From Desulfobacteraceae bacterium (GTDB lineage Bacteria; Desulfobacterota; Desulfobacteria; Desulfobacterales; Desulfobacteraceae): a stretch of 20,237 nucleotides of DNA. The first letter of the stretch is position 1, and each line of letters begins with the position of its first letter. The notes under the pieces are model-generated. The model was given only the letters and a program-made list of their open reading frames with translations. It did no database searches and was not told where the DNA came from. The stretch spans positions 1 to 20,237 of the forward strand of contig JAABSK010000027.1 in assembly GCA_011390435.1 (NCBI GenBank). The letters run 5' to 3'. The translations under genes were made by a program, and so were the position numbers. Positions 14,209 through 20,047 of this stretch are shown here, in pieces.

Positions 14209-14382
14209 AATGGCACTATATCACACCCCAGCCAGAATTTATAGATCGATCCGGCAATCCTTTTACCAACAGTTTTTGACCTTGACCGTTACAGGGGTTT
14301 TCTTCTATACAGGTCCTGAATCATTACACCCCATCTGGAAAACAGGCCTGGATAAAGGCGGCAGCACGGTTCATTTAAAACA

Positions 14383-14410
14383 TTGACGAATCAGCATTAT
14401 CTCTTATTAT
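14383..14410 (+). promoter_or_regulatory. Predicted sigma70 promoter of the HMA-hgcA-hgcB operon
   Basis: TTGACG (14383-14388), a 16-nt spacer and TATTAT (14405-14410), each 5/6 to consensus. Transcription would start near 14417, about 43 nt before the HMA start at 14460. A short imperfect inverted repeat (TATA-TGCG-TATA, 14408-14419) overlaps the start point and could be an operator, but it is too short to be sure. Confidence 0.55.
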
Positions 14411-14459
14411 ATGCGTATATGATGAAACTCAACGCCAATCTTATCCAATGGAGAAAAAA

Positions 14460-14672
14460 ATGGCTGGAAAAACCATTACATTGACGGTGGAAAACATGAG
14501 CTGCAACCATTGCTCTGCCATGGTCCAAAAAACCCTGGAAGAGATCAAGGGACTGTCAGAAATTTTTGTGGATCTTGACGGCAAAAAAGCCCGGTTTGAA
14601 ACTGATGATGACACACTGATTGAAAAGGCGATCACAGCGGTTTCCGAGGCTGGATACCCGGCATCCAGATAA
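14460..14672 (+). CDS. Heavy-metal-associated (HMA) domain protein upstream of hgcA
   Basis: A 70-residue protein that is one complete HMA domain of CopZ/MerP type. The metal motif is MSCNHC (Cys15 and Cys18). A typical beta-alpha-beta-beta-alpha-beta pattern follows, ending EKAITAVSEAGYP. Such proteins carry a soft metal ion (Cu(I) in CopZ, Hg(II) in periplasmic MerP) and pass it to a partner. There is no signal peptide, so this one is cytoplasmic. The start at 14460 fits GGAG at 14450-14453 with 6-nt spacing; an ATG at 14448 in the same frame contains that very site and was rejected. It is first in a three-gene set and ends 7 nt before hgcA. This context makes Hg(II) delivery to HgcA an attractive idea, but the motif alone cannot tell Cu from Hg. 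Confidence 0.88.
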   Translation: MAGKTITLTVENMSCNHCSAMVQKTLEEIKGLSEIFVDLDGKKARFETDDDTLIEKAITAVSEAGYPASR

Positions 14673-14679
14673 TTTTGCC

Positions 14680-15876
14680 ATGCAACCTTTTGAAATGATG
14701 CCATCCGCAGCTCAGCAGACAGATCCGTTCAAAAAAAAAGGCCTGTCCACATCCGGCGTAACCATACTGCCCTCAATGGATGCGCAGGGCATTTCCAAAA
14801 AAGATCTTCCCGATCCGTTAAGTATTCATGACAGACCTGGATTTAAACGCTGTACATTTGTCCGGGATTTTATCCAGACAGCAGCAGGTGCTGTTCCAGT
14901 GATCACCCATGGGTGGAGAACCGATGATTTTTTTTCAACGCTGATTGTCCGGTGTGGAATCCAGCGCCACCAATACGCCATCTCTCCAGGTCTGTATGCC
15001 ATTGGCAAACCAGATGAAAAAAGCGACGTACTGGTCACAGCCAATTTCAAACTGACGTTTGATCATCTGCGCAAAGTGCTGCGCAACGTAAACGCATGGA
15101 TACTGGTGCTGGATACAAAAGGGGTCAATGTGTGGTGCGCTGCGGGTAAGGGCACGTTTTCAACCCAGGAGCTTGTAAAAAGAATCAAAGCGGTTTCCCT
15201 TGAAAAAATTGTAGGTCACAGGCGACTGATCCTTCCGCAGCTCAGTGCGACAGGTGTCAGCGCAAAAACCGTTAAAAAGCAATCCGGATTCCAGGTGATT
15301 TTCGGCCCTGTCCGCGCCAAAGACATACCAGCGTTCCTGAAAAACAACAGAACAGCTGATCCTGGCATGCGTCAGGTCACTTTTGATCTGTATGACCGTT
15401 TTATTCTGACCCCTGTGGAAATCCAGATCATTTTAAAACCCGCCCTCATCACTGCCCTTGTGGTGCTGCTCCTTTCAGGCATCGGACCGGAAATCTTTTC
15501 GCTGAGCAGCGCGTGGGAAAAAGGAAGAATCGGTCTGCTGGCCCTTGCCAGTGGGATTGTGTCCGGTGCAGTTTTCACCCCGGTACTGCTGCCGTATATT
15601 CCGGTAAAGGCCTTTGCCCTGAAAGGGCTTATCATTGGTGCCCCATCTGCATTCATCACCCTGCTTCTGGCACCATCGAGCAGTGTCGGGGCCTCAGGAA
15701 CTGCAGCATTGTTTTTATTTTCCATCACCGTGAGTTCATTTTTGGCAATGAACTTTACCGGTTCCACCCCTTTTACGTCACCTTCCGGTGTTGAAAAGGA
15801 GATGAAACACTACATTCCGGTGCAGCTGGCAACACTGCTGCTGTCATTTGGTCTGTGGATGTATTCAGCATTTTGA
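14680..15876 (+). CDS. hgcA: HgcA, corrinoid protein of mercury methylation
   Basis: A 398-residue HgcA. The diagnostic cap-helix motif NVWCAAGKGTF is at 150-160, with Cys153 as the presumed lower axial ligand of the cobalamin cobalt. The corrinoid-binding domain spans about 75-225 (ISPGLYAIGKPDEKSDVLVTANFK in part, then LTFDHLRKVL). Five membrane helices follow at about 255-272, 284-303, 311-331, 338-358 and 379-396, as expected for the family. HgcA transfers a methyl group from methylcorrinoid to Hg(II), giving methylmercury, and HgcB re-reduces the corrinoid. The start is ATG at 14680, 7 nt after the HMA stop, without a good Shine-Dalgarno; ATGs at 14695 and 14698 are alternatives. Cys153 falls about 60 residues later than the Cys93 I recall for Desulfovibrio desulfuricans ND132, so there is an N-terminal extension. 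Confidence 0.96.
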   Translation: MQPFEMMPSAAQQTDPFKKKGLSTSGVTILPSMDAQGISKKDLPDPLSIHDRPGFKRCTFVRDFIQTAAGAVPVITHGWRTDDFFSTLIVRCGIQRHQYAISPGLYAIGKPDEKSDVLVTANFKLTFDHLRKVLRNVNAWILVLDTKGVNVWCAAGKGTFSTQELVKRIKAVSLEKIVGHRRLILPQLSATGVSAKTVKKQSGFQVIFGPVRAKDIPAFLKNNRTADPGMRQVTFDLYDRFILTPVEIQIILKPALITALVVLLLSGIGPEIFSLSSAWEKGRIGLLALASGIVSGAVFTPVLLPYIPVKAFALKGLIIGAPSAFITLLLAPSSSVGASGTAALFLFSITVSSFLAMNFTGSTPFTSPSGVEKEMKHYIPVQLATLLLSFGLWMYSAF

Positions 15877-15903
15877 TGAACCCTTTGAGAATCAGATGAT
15901 ACC

Positions 15904-16194
15904 ATGAAACATTTCAGACATTTAGAAAAGGTCTCCACCCTGACGCTGGATCAGGAAAAATGCATTGGCTGCACCCTCTGCACTCAGGTCTGCCCCCACA
16001 GCGTTTTCGAAATGAGCCAGCACAAAGCCTGGATTGTGGATTTAGACGCCTGCATGGAATGTGGCGCCTGTGTCCAAAACTGTCCGGTACAGGCTGTTTC
16101 CGTCAATCCAGGTGTGGGCTGAGCCGCCTATATTATCCAGGTCTGGATAAAAGGAAAAGAGCATGCCTCCTGCGGTGACGGTGGCTGCTGCTGA
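15904..16194 (+). CDS. hgcB: HgcB, 2[4Fe-4S] ferredoxin of mercury methylation; probable selenoprotein (UGA at codon 73)
   Basis: Read through one UGA, this is a 96-residue HgcB. Two 4Fe-4S motifs are seen: CIGCTLCTQVCP (first) and CMECGACVQNCP (second, the HgcB signature). After NPGVG comes UGA at 16120-16122 (residue 73), then the same frame runs AAYII...SCGDGGCC to a UGA stop at 16192-16194. HgcB proteins, as I recall them, have Cys after GVG and end in a vicinal Cys pair, so the UGA replaces a conserved Cys and the essential tail survives. A SECIS-like hairpin starts right after the UGA. I therefore annotate Sec73. Stopping at the first UGA would give a 72-residue protein lacking the terminal Cys pair. 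HgcB supplies electrons to HgcA; the terminal cysteines are thought to bind Hg(II). The gene starts 27 nt after hgcA. Confidence 0.88.
16120..16154 (+). promoter_or_regulatory. UGA codon plus SECIS-like hairpin inside hgcB
   Basis: After the UGA (16120-16122) the arms TTATCC (16133-16138) and GGATAA (16145-16150) pair perfectly around the loop AGGTCT (16139-16144). An outer CCT/AGG pairing (16127-16129 with 16152-16154) extends the stem across a small internal loop. The apical AGGUCU is the same as in the E. coli fdhF SECIS as I remember it, where GGUC follows the UGA by 18 nt; here the distance is 17 nt. The bulged U of fdhF is not obvious. SelB would bind such a hairpin to recruit Sec-tRNA. 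Confidence 0.78.
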
Positions 16195-16209
16195 CAGGTA
16201 AAACCACTG

Positions 16210-17313
16210 TCACATGGCTTTTCTGCCCATATTGATACCGATGGATTCCGCACAGGCAATCAATTGTGACTCCAGAGAAATGGTCTTGACCTTGCCGGCC
16301 AGATCCTTGAGGTCAACCAGAACCACATCCGGAGTTTTCAGCGATACCATGGTGCCGAACTGCCCTTTTGCCGCAGCATCCACCGCAAAGCTTCCCAGCC
16401 GGGTCCCCAGTACCCGGTCAAATGAATTGGGAGAACCGCCCCGCTGGATATGGCCCAGAACGGTTGTCCGAACCTCCAGGTCAATCCGGCTTTCAATCTG
16501 CTTGGCCAGATAAAACCCAACACCCCCCAGTTTTTCCACTCCCTGAAGCCGGGAAGGGCCTGCCTGCGCTGCAATGACACCCTTGCCTTTTTCCTTTGCC
16601 CCTTCTGCAACAATAATGATGCTAAACGGACTGCCGCCCTTTTTTCTGAGCTGGATTTTTCTGATGACATTGTTGATGTCATATTCAATTTCAGGAATCA
16701 AAATGATATGAGCGCCGCCGGCAATGCCTGCTTCAAGTGCGATCCAGCCCGCATTCCGGCCCATGACCTCCAGGATCATCACCCGGTGGTGGCTTCGGCC
16801 GGTGGTATGCAGGCGATCCATGGCATCGCAGGCCACTTGAACCGCAGTTTGAAATCCAAAGGTATAATCGGTCTGTTCCAGATCATTATCGATGGTTTTG
16901 GGGATCCCGATCACCGGCATCCCTTTTTGATAGAACCGATATCCGATTTCTAACGTTCCTTCGCCGCCAACAACAAAAAGGCAGTCCAGATTCAAAGAAG
17001 CAAAGGTCTGGAGGGCTTTTTCAGAATAATCCCGACTGGTAATCGTCCCGTCTGGATTTCGCGTGCGATAATCAAACGGATTTCCTTTGTTGGTGGTACC
17101 CAGTATGGTGCCACCAAGGGTCAGAATATCTCTTGTCCGGCTGGTGGTCAATTCCTGGGTCCGGCCGGTAATCAATCCTTCAAATCCACCTTCAATGCCA
17201 ATGACTGCTGCATTGTACTGTATGACTGCAGCCCGGGTGACTGCCCGGATCACAGCATTCAGGCCCGAACAATCCCCCCCGCCGGTTAAAACCCCCACAC
17301 GTTTCAGCGCCAT
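16210..17313 (-). CDS. 6-phosphofructokinase with mixed ATP/PPi-type active site
   Basis: A 367-residue PFK-family enzyme that phosphorylates fructose 6-phosphate in glycolysis, or runs reversibly if PPi-dependent. Visible motifs are GGGDCSGLNA (11-20), GGEGT (116-120), PKTIDND (138-144, catalytic Asp142) and MGRNAGW. By E. coli numbering, position 104 is Gly (Gly119), as in ATP enzymes, while position 124 is Lys (Lys139), as in PPi enzymes. Glu118 replaces the usual Asp103. This Gly/Lys pairing is seen in the group III type of PFK, whose donor cannot be told from sequence alone, so I give no firm gene symbol. The ATG has AGGTGA a few bases before it. The gene converges on hgcB, whose stop lies 15 nt from its own. 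Confidence 0.92.
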   Translation of the reverse strand: MALKRVGVLTGGGDCSGLNAVIRAVTRAAVIQYNAAVIGIEGGFEGLITGRTQELTTSRTRDILTLGGTILGTTNKGNPFDYRTRNPDGTITSRDYSEKALQTFASLNLDCLFVVGGEGTLEIGYRFYQKGMPVIGIPKTIDNDLEQTDYTFGFQTAVQVACDAMDRLHTTGRSHHRVMILEVMGRNAGWIALEAGIAGGAHIILIPEIEYDINNVIRKIQLRKKGGSPFSIIIVAEGAKEKGKGVIAAQAGPSRLQGVEKLGGVGFYLAKQIESRIDLEVRTTVLGHIQRGGSPNSFDRVLGTRLGSFAVDAAAKGQFGTMVSLKTPDVVLVDLKDLAGKVKTISLESQLIACAESIGINMGRKAM

Positions 17314-17374
17314 GATTCACCTTTTTGACCAGTTGTTATCGTTAAGACACACAGCAACTTTCCCCCAAAACAAC

Positions 17375-17408
17375 AGAATCCCAGAACAGCGGGCTGCTCT
17401 GGGATTCT
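17375..17408 (-). terminator. Strong hairpin, probable terminator of the cold-shock gene
   Basis: The arms AGAATCCCAGA (17375-17385) and TCTGGGATTCT (17398-17408) form a perfect 11-bp stem, and CAG/CTG inside adds three more pairs after one A-C mismatch. On the minus strand the hairpin lies 54 nt after the cold-shock stop and is followed by a T-rich stretch (GTTGTTTTG). The T run is interrupted, so efficiency is uncertain. It also lies between the cold-shock gene and the PFK start. Confidence 0.6.
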
Positions 17409-17461
17409 ATCTAACAAGTCATTAATAATGACTAAAGTTCAAAAACACATAAAACGGTTAA

Positions 17462-17665
17462 CTAAAGCGCGGTTACATTCACTGCAGCAGGGCCTTTTTG
17501 TCCATCTTCAATGTCAAAGGAAACACGGTCCCCTTCATTTAGGGATTTAAAACCTGTAGAGTTAATTCCTGAATGATGTACGAATACATCTTTCCCACCG
17601 TCTTCCTGTTCGATAAATCCAAAACCTTTTGCGTCGTTAAACCATTTTACAATACCGTTGGCCAT
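17462..17665 (-). CDS. Cold-shock domain protein (CspA family)
   Basis: A 67-residue CspA-type protein that is one complete cold-shock domain. It opens [18 protein letters not shown], includes RNP1 (KGFGFIEQ) and RNP2 (VFVHHS), and closes [10 protein letters not shown]. Such proteins bind single-stranded RNA/DNA and act as RNA chaperones. The start at 17665 has AGGAGAT with ideal spacing; a GTG-initiated 96-residue reading was rejected because its extra residues do not belong to the domain and precede that site. A long leader (over 100 nt) with CCTCCTTA complementary to Shine-Dalgarno sequences lies upstream, as expected for genes controlled by mRNA folding. Which Csp paralogue it is cannot be told. 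Confidence 0.95.
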   Translation of the reverse strand: MANGIVKWFNDAKGFGFIEQEDGGKDVFVHHSGINSTGFKSLNEGDRVSFDIEDGQKGPAAVNVTAL

Positions 17666-17765
17666 GTTGGCAATCTCCTGTAATAAAAAAAATAAAAAAT
17701 TTTCTGCTTCTAACTTAGGGGACAAACCACTTTTTATGTTGGGGATATACACCTTAAGGAGGAAA

Positions 17766-17792
17766 CACTTGCACTTCTTTGTGCAATAGTGT
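17766..17792. repeat. Inverted repeat between the csp and DRE-TIM genes
   Basis: TTGCAC (17769-17774) and GTGCAA (17779-17784) pair around the loop CTTT or TTCTTT. Flanking CAC and AGTG can add outer pairs across a small bulge. It lies in the 208-nt gap between divergent genes and could be an operator or part of the csp leader fold. There is no T run, so a terminator is unlikely. Confidence 0.4.
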
Positions 17793-17873
17793 CATATAAT
17801 GATCGACTTTTCAGCAAAAGTCAAGCATTATTATTTTCCATGTCAATAAAAAATCAAACCGGTACAGAGGGAT

Positions 17874-18977
17874 ATGAAACACAACACCATTCGCATTATT
17901 GATGAAACCATCAGAGAAGGCATGCAATACCAGGGCGTCATGTTTTCTCCTGAGCAGCGGCGCCAAATCCTCCAGTTTCAGGAACAGCTGGGCGTGGATA
18001 TCTCCCAGGCAGGATACCCCGCAGCCCATCCCAGCGAGATCACCGCCATTGAGCAGCTTCTGGATCATGCCCGGCAAAACCACTGGCAGATCCGTATCGC
18101 TGCCATGGGCAGGGCGGATATTCAGCATGCTGACCTGCTGCTTGCCACTGCCGTCCGGGATCTCCATTTTCATGTCCATATTCAGCCGGATACCGGCCCG
18201 GACCAGATTGATCGGCATCTGGAACAGATGGCCGGGCTGATCCGCCATATCCGGGAACATGATTCCAGGGCGGTTGTCTCCATTGCCATGCTGGACATCA
18301 GCCGGTTTGATACCGGTGTCTTGTGCACCTGCGCTGCGGTTCTGGAACGAGAGGGCCTGGATATTCTGTCTGTACCTGATACATCCGGTGTATTATCTCC
18401 CAATCAGATCTGTGAAAAAATCAAAGTACTGTCTCATACCGTTTCCAAACTCCAATTATCCATTCACTGCCACAATGATATGGGAATGGCATCGGCCAAC
18501 GGGGTGATGGGTATCCTTGCCGGCGGAGGGATACTTGAAGCATCGGTTCTGGGCATTGGCGAGCGCAACGGGATAACAGACCTTTACACTGCGGCAAAAC
18601 TGCTCAAGGACCAGGGATTCAATATCCGCCTGAACACAGATGACACAGACACGTTTCACGCCTATTACGCTTACGTGGATGCCATTGTCCATGAACAGAC
18701 CGGCCAGCATTTACTGACCTGTAATACGCCGGCTTTCGGCACAGGGGTCAGAACTCATGTGGCAGGCACCCATGCCGGTGGAGATTTCGGCCGCCACCCC
18801 CAGACCGCCTATTGCCTGAATGTATTGTGCGGCCAGCACCTGGTACGCCAGTTTCTCTGCCATCACGGCATTTCGTTTTCCAACGATCAAATCCCCGGCT
18901 TGACTGCTGCCGTAAAAAATGAGAGTGTCCGCCTGAACCGGCGCATCGGTCCAAAAGATATTCGCAGGCTGCTCTGA
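17874..18977 (+). CDS. DRE-TIM metallolyase family acyltransferase/lyase, specificity unknown
   Basis: A 367-residue protein of the HMGL-like/DRE-TIM superfamily (isopropylmalate, homocitrate, citramalate and Re-citrate synthases, HMG-CoA lyase). The first motif is DETIREGMQ (metal ligand Asp10, Arg14, with Glu15 where synthases usually have Asp). The metal-binding HxH is HCHNDMGMA (His198 and His200). The third motif is GIGERNGITDL, not the usual GERAGN form. There is no C-terminal leucine-type regulatory domain, which fits homocitrate-like or lyase-like members. None of the standard specificity patterns matched by eye. AGAGG ends 3 nt before the ATG, somewhat close. A TATAAT at 17795-17800 is a candidate -10 without a good -35. 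It is followed after 121 nt by the oxidoreductase operon. Confidence 0.82.
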   Translation: MKHNTIRIIDETIREGMQYQGVMFSPEQRRQILQFQEQLGVDISQAGYPAAHPSEITAIEQLLDHARQNHWQIRIAAMGRADIQHADLLLATAVRDLHFHVHIQPDTGPDQIDRHLEQMAGLIRHIREHDSRAVVSIAMLDISRFDTGVLCTCAAVLEREGLDILSVPDTSGVLSPNQICEKIKVLSHTVSKLQLSIHCHNDMGMASANGVMGILAGGGILEASVLGIGERNGITDLYTAAKLLKDQGFNIRLNTDDTDTFHAYYAYVDAIVHEQTGQHLLTCNTPAFGTGVRTHVAGTHAGGDFGRHPQTAYCLNVLCGQHLVRQFLCHHGISFSNDQIPGLTAAVKNESVRLNRRIGPKDIRRLL

Positions 18978-19098
18978 ACAGTCACCCGGGCAAAAGGACA
19001 AAAAAACATTGCCAAAAGACATGAGTTTGTGATTGACTAATCAATGGTTAAAAAATATATGAACCAGATAAAAAAAACGACATTCAGGGGTTGGCGGA

Positions 19099-19782
19099 TT
19101 GGAAATTGATACCACAGGGCTTGTGATTATTTGCGGGAATTATGGAAGCGGAAAAACAGAAACGGTTCTGAACCTTGCTGCCAGAAGGAAAAAAGACGGC
19201 CTGGATGTCAAAGTTGCCGACCTGGATCTGGTCAACCCGTATTTCAGAACCCGTGAAGCAAAAGCGTTTCTCGAAAACAGAGGCATCCAGCTGGTACTTC
19301 CGGATCATCAATACCGGCACGCAGATCTTCCCATTCTCTCCCCGGTGATTTCCGGCATGATCCAGCATCCGTCCGAGCTGACCCTTCTCGATGCCGGCGG
19401 TGATGACGCGGGTGTAACCGTTCTGGCATCACTGCAAAAGCAGCTTGCTGCAACAGATGTCCAGATGCTGCAGGTCATCAATCCCTTCAGGCCGGCCACC
19501 CAGGATACTGCTGGATGCATCCGCATCCAAAAAGAGATCGAAAACGCCTCCCGGCTCACGATCACCGGGCTTGTCGGCAATGCCAACCTGATTGACGAAA
19601 CCCTGCCGGAACATATTTACGCAGGATATGATCTTTTAAAGGATCTCTCCTCTGCCACCGGCCTTGACATTGAATTTATCACTGCACCATCACACATTCT
19701 GCCGCAACTGAAGCAAAACTGTTTTGCCTGCCCAATACTGGAAATCGACCGGCAACTCACCATGCCCTGGAAGCGGTTTTAA
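19099..19782 (+). CDS. P-loop ATPase associated with 2-oxoacid oxidoreductase genes
   Basis: A 227-residue P-loop protein resembling the ParA/CobQ/Mrp group. Walker A is GNYGSGKT (13-20), a second acidic motif ADLDLVNPYF at 40-49 resembles the deviant Walker A' region, and the Walker B-like segment is LTLLDAGGDDAG. A late CxxC-like pair (CFACP) is near the end. There is no membrane segment. The start is TTG at 19099, with AGGGG at 19086-19090 and the Walker A close to the N-terminus as usual. It opens an operon with a ferredoxin and the alpha subunit of a 2-oxoacid oxidoreductase. I recall such ATPases next to kor/vor operons in anaerobes, but their role (cluster loading or regulation) is unknown to me. 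Confidence 0.78.
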   Translation: MEIDTTGLVIICGNYGSGKTETVLNLAARRKKDGLDVKVADLDLVNPYFRTREAKAFLENRGIQLVLPDHQYRHADLPILSPVISGMIQHPSELTLLDAGGDDAGVTVLASLQKQLAATDVQMLQVINPFRPATQDTAGCIRIQKEIENASRLTITGLVGNANLIDETLPEHIYAGYDLLKDLSSATGLDIEFITAPSHILPQLKQNCFACPILEIDRQLTMPWKRF

Positions 19783-19801
19783 ACCATAAGGAGTGATTCA
19801 A

Positions 19802-20026
19802 ATGGCATTCAAGCATATGATTGATTCTGAACGCTGCAAAGGCTGCGGTCTTTGTGTGGCGACCTGTCCGAAAAACGTTCTGGATATCACTGACACTGTA
19901 AACGCAAAAGGGCATTTTCCCGCCTTTCAGGCCCGGCCGGAAGACTGCATTTACTGCACCCTGTGCTGTGTCATGTGTCCGGATGTTGCCATCACCATTG
20001 TTGACGTTGAAAATCAGACCCCATAA
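19802..20026 (+). CDS. Ferredoxin-type delta subunit of 2-oxoacid:ferredoxin oxidoreductase
   Basis: A 74-residue 2[4Fe-4S] ferredoxin. The first cluster motif is CKGCGLCVATCPKNVL, the second CIYCTLCCVMCPDVAI, with an extra cysteine next to the third ligand. This pattern, with FPAF between the clusters, is typical of KorD/VorD/OorD subunits, which carry electrons from the thiamine-dependent subunits to ferredoxin. AAGGAG (19788-19793) sits 8 nt before the ATG at 19802; a GTG reading at 19793 starts inside that site and was rejected. It lies 19 nt after the ATPase stop and 21 nt before the alpha subunit gene. The substrate (2-oxoglutarate or branched-chain 2-oxoacids) cannot be decided here. 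Confidence 0.9.
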   Translation: MAFKHMIDSERCKGCGLCVATCPKNVLDITDTVNAKGHFPAFQARPEDCIYCTLCCVMCPDVAITIVDVENQTP

Positions 20027-20047
20027 CCATCTATTGAGGAAAAAATA

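Noticed and set aside
14209..14380. A gene in the gap between yhbY and the HMA gene
   Set aside because: The only open frame runs antisense through yhbY and shows no domain. I see only the promoter region of the hgc operon here.
14620..14679. An upstream start for hgcA overlapping the HMA gene
   Set aside because: The extra 20 residues are translated from the out-of-frame HMA coding sequence and carry no HgcA-like sequence.
15904..16122. A complete 72-residue HgcB ending at the first UGA
   Set aside because: The frame continues with HgcB-like sequence to the expected terminal Cys-Cys, and a SECIS-like hairpin follows the UGA, so a stop there is less likely than selenocysteine. It remains the fallback if the genome lacks Sec machinery.
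16450..16953. A 167-codon plus-strand open frame opposite the phosphofructokinase gene
   Set aside because: The PFK motifs on the other strand are unambiguous, and this frame shows no recognisable motif or Shine-Dalgarno.
17666..17752. GTG-started extension of the cold-shock protein to 96 residues
   Set aside because: The extension precedes a strong AGGAGAT site and the universal start of the cold-shock domain.
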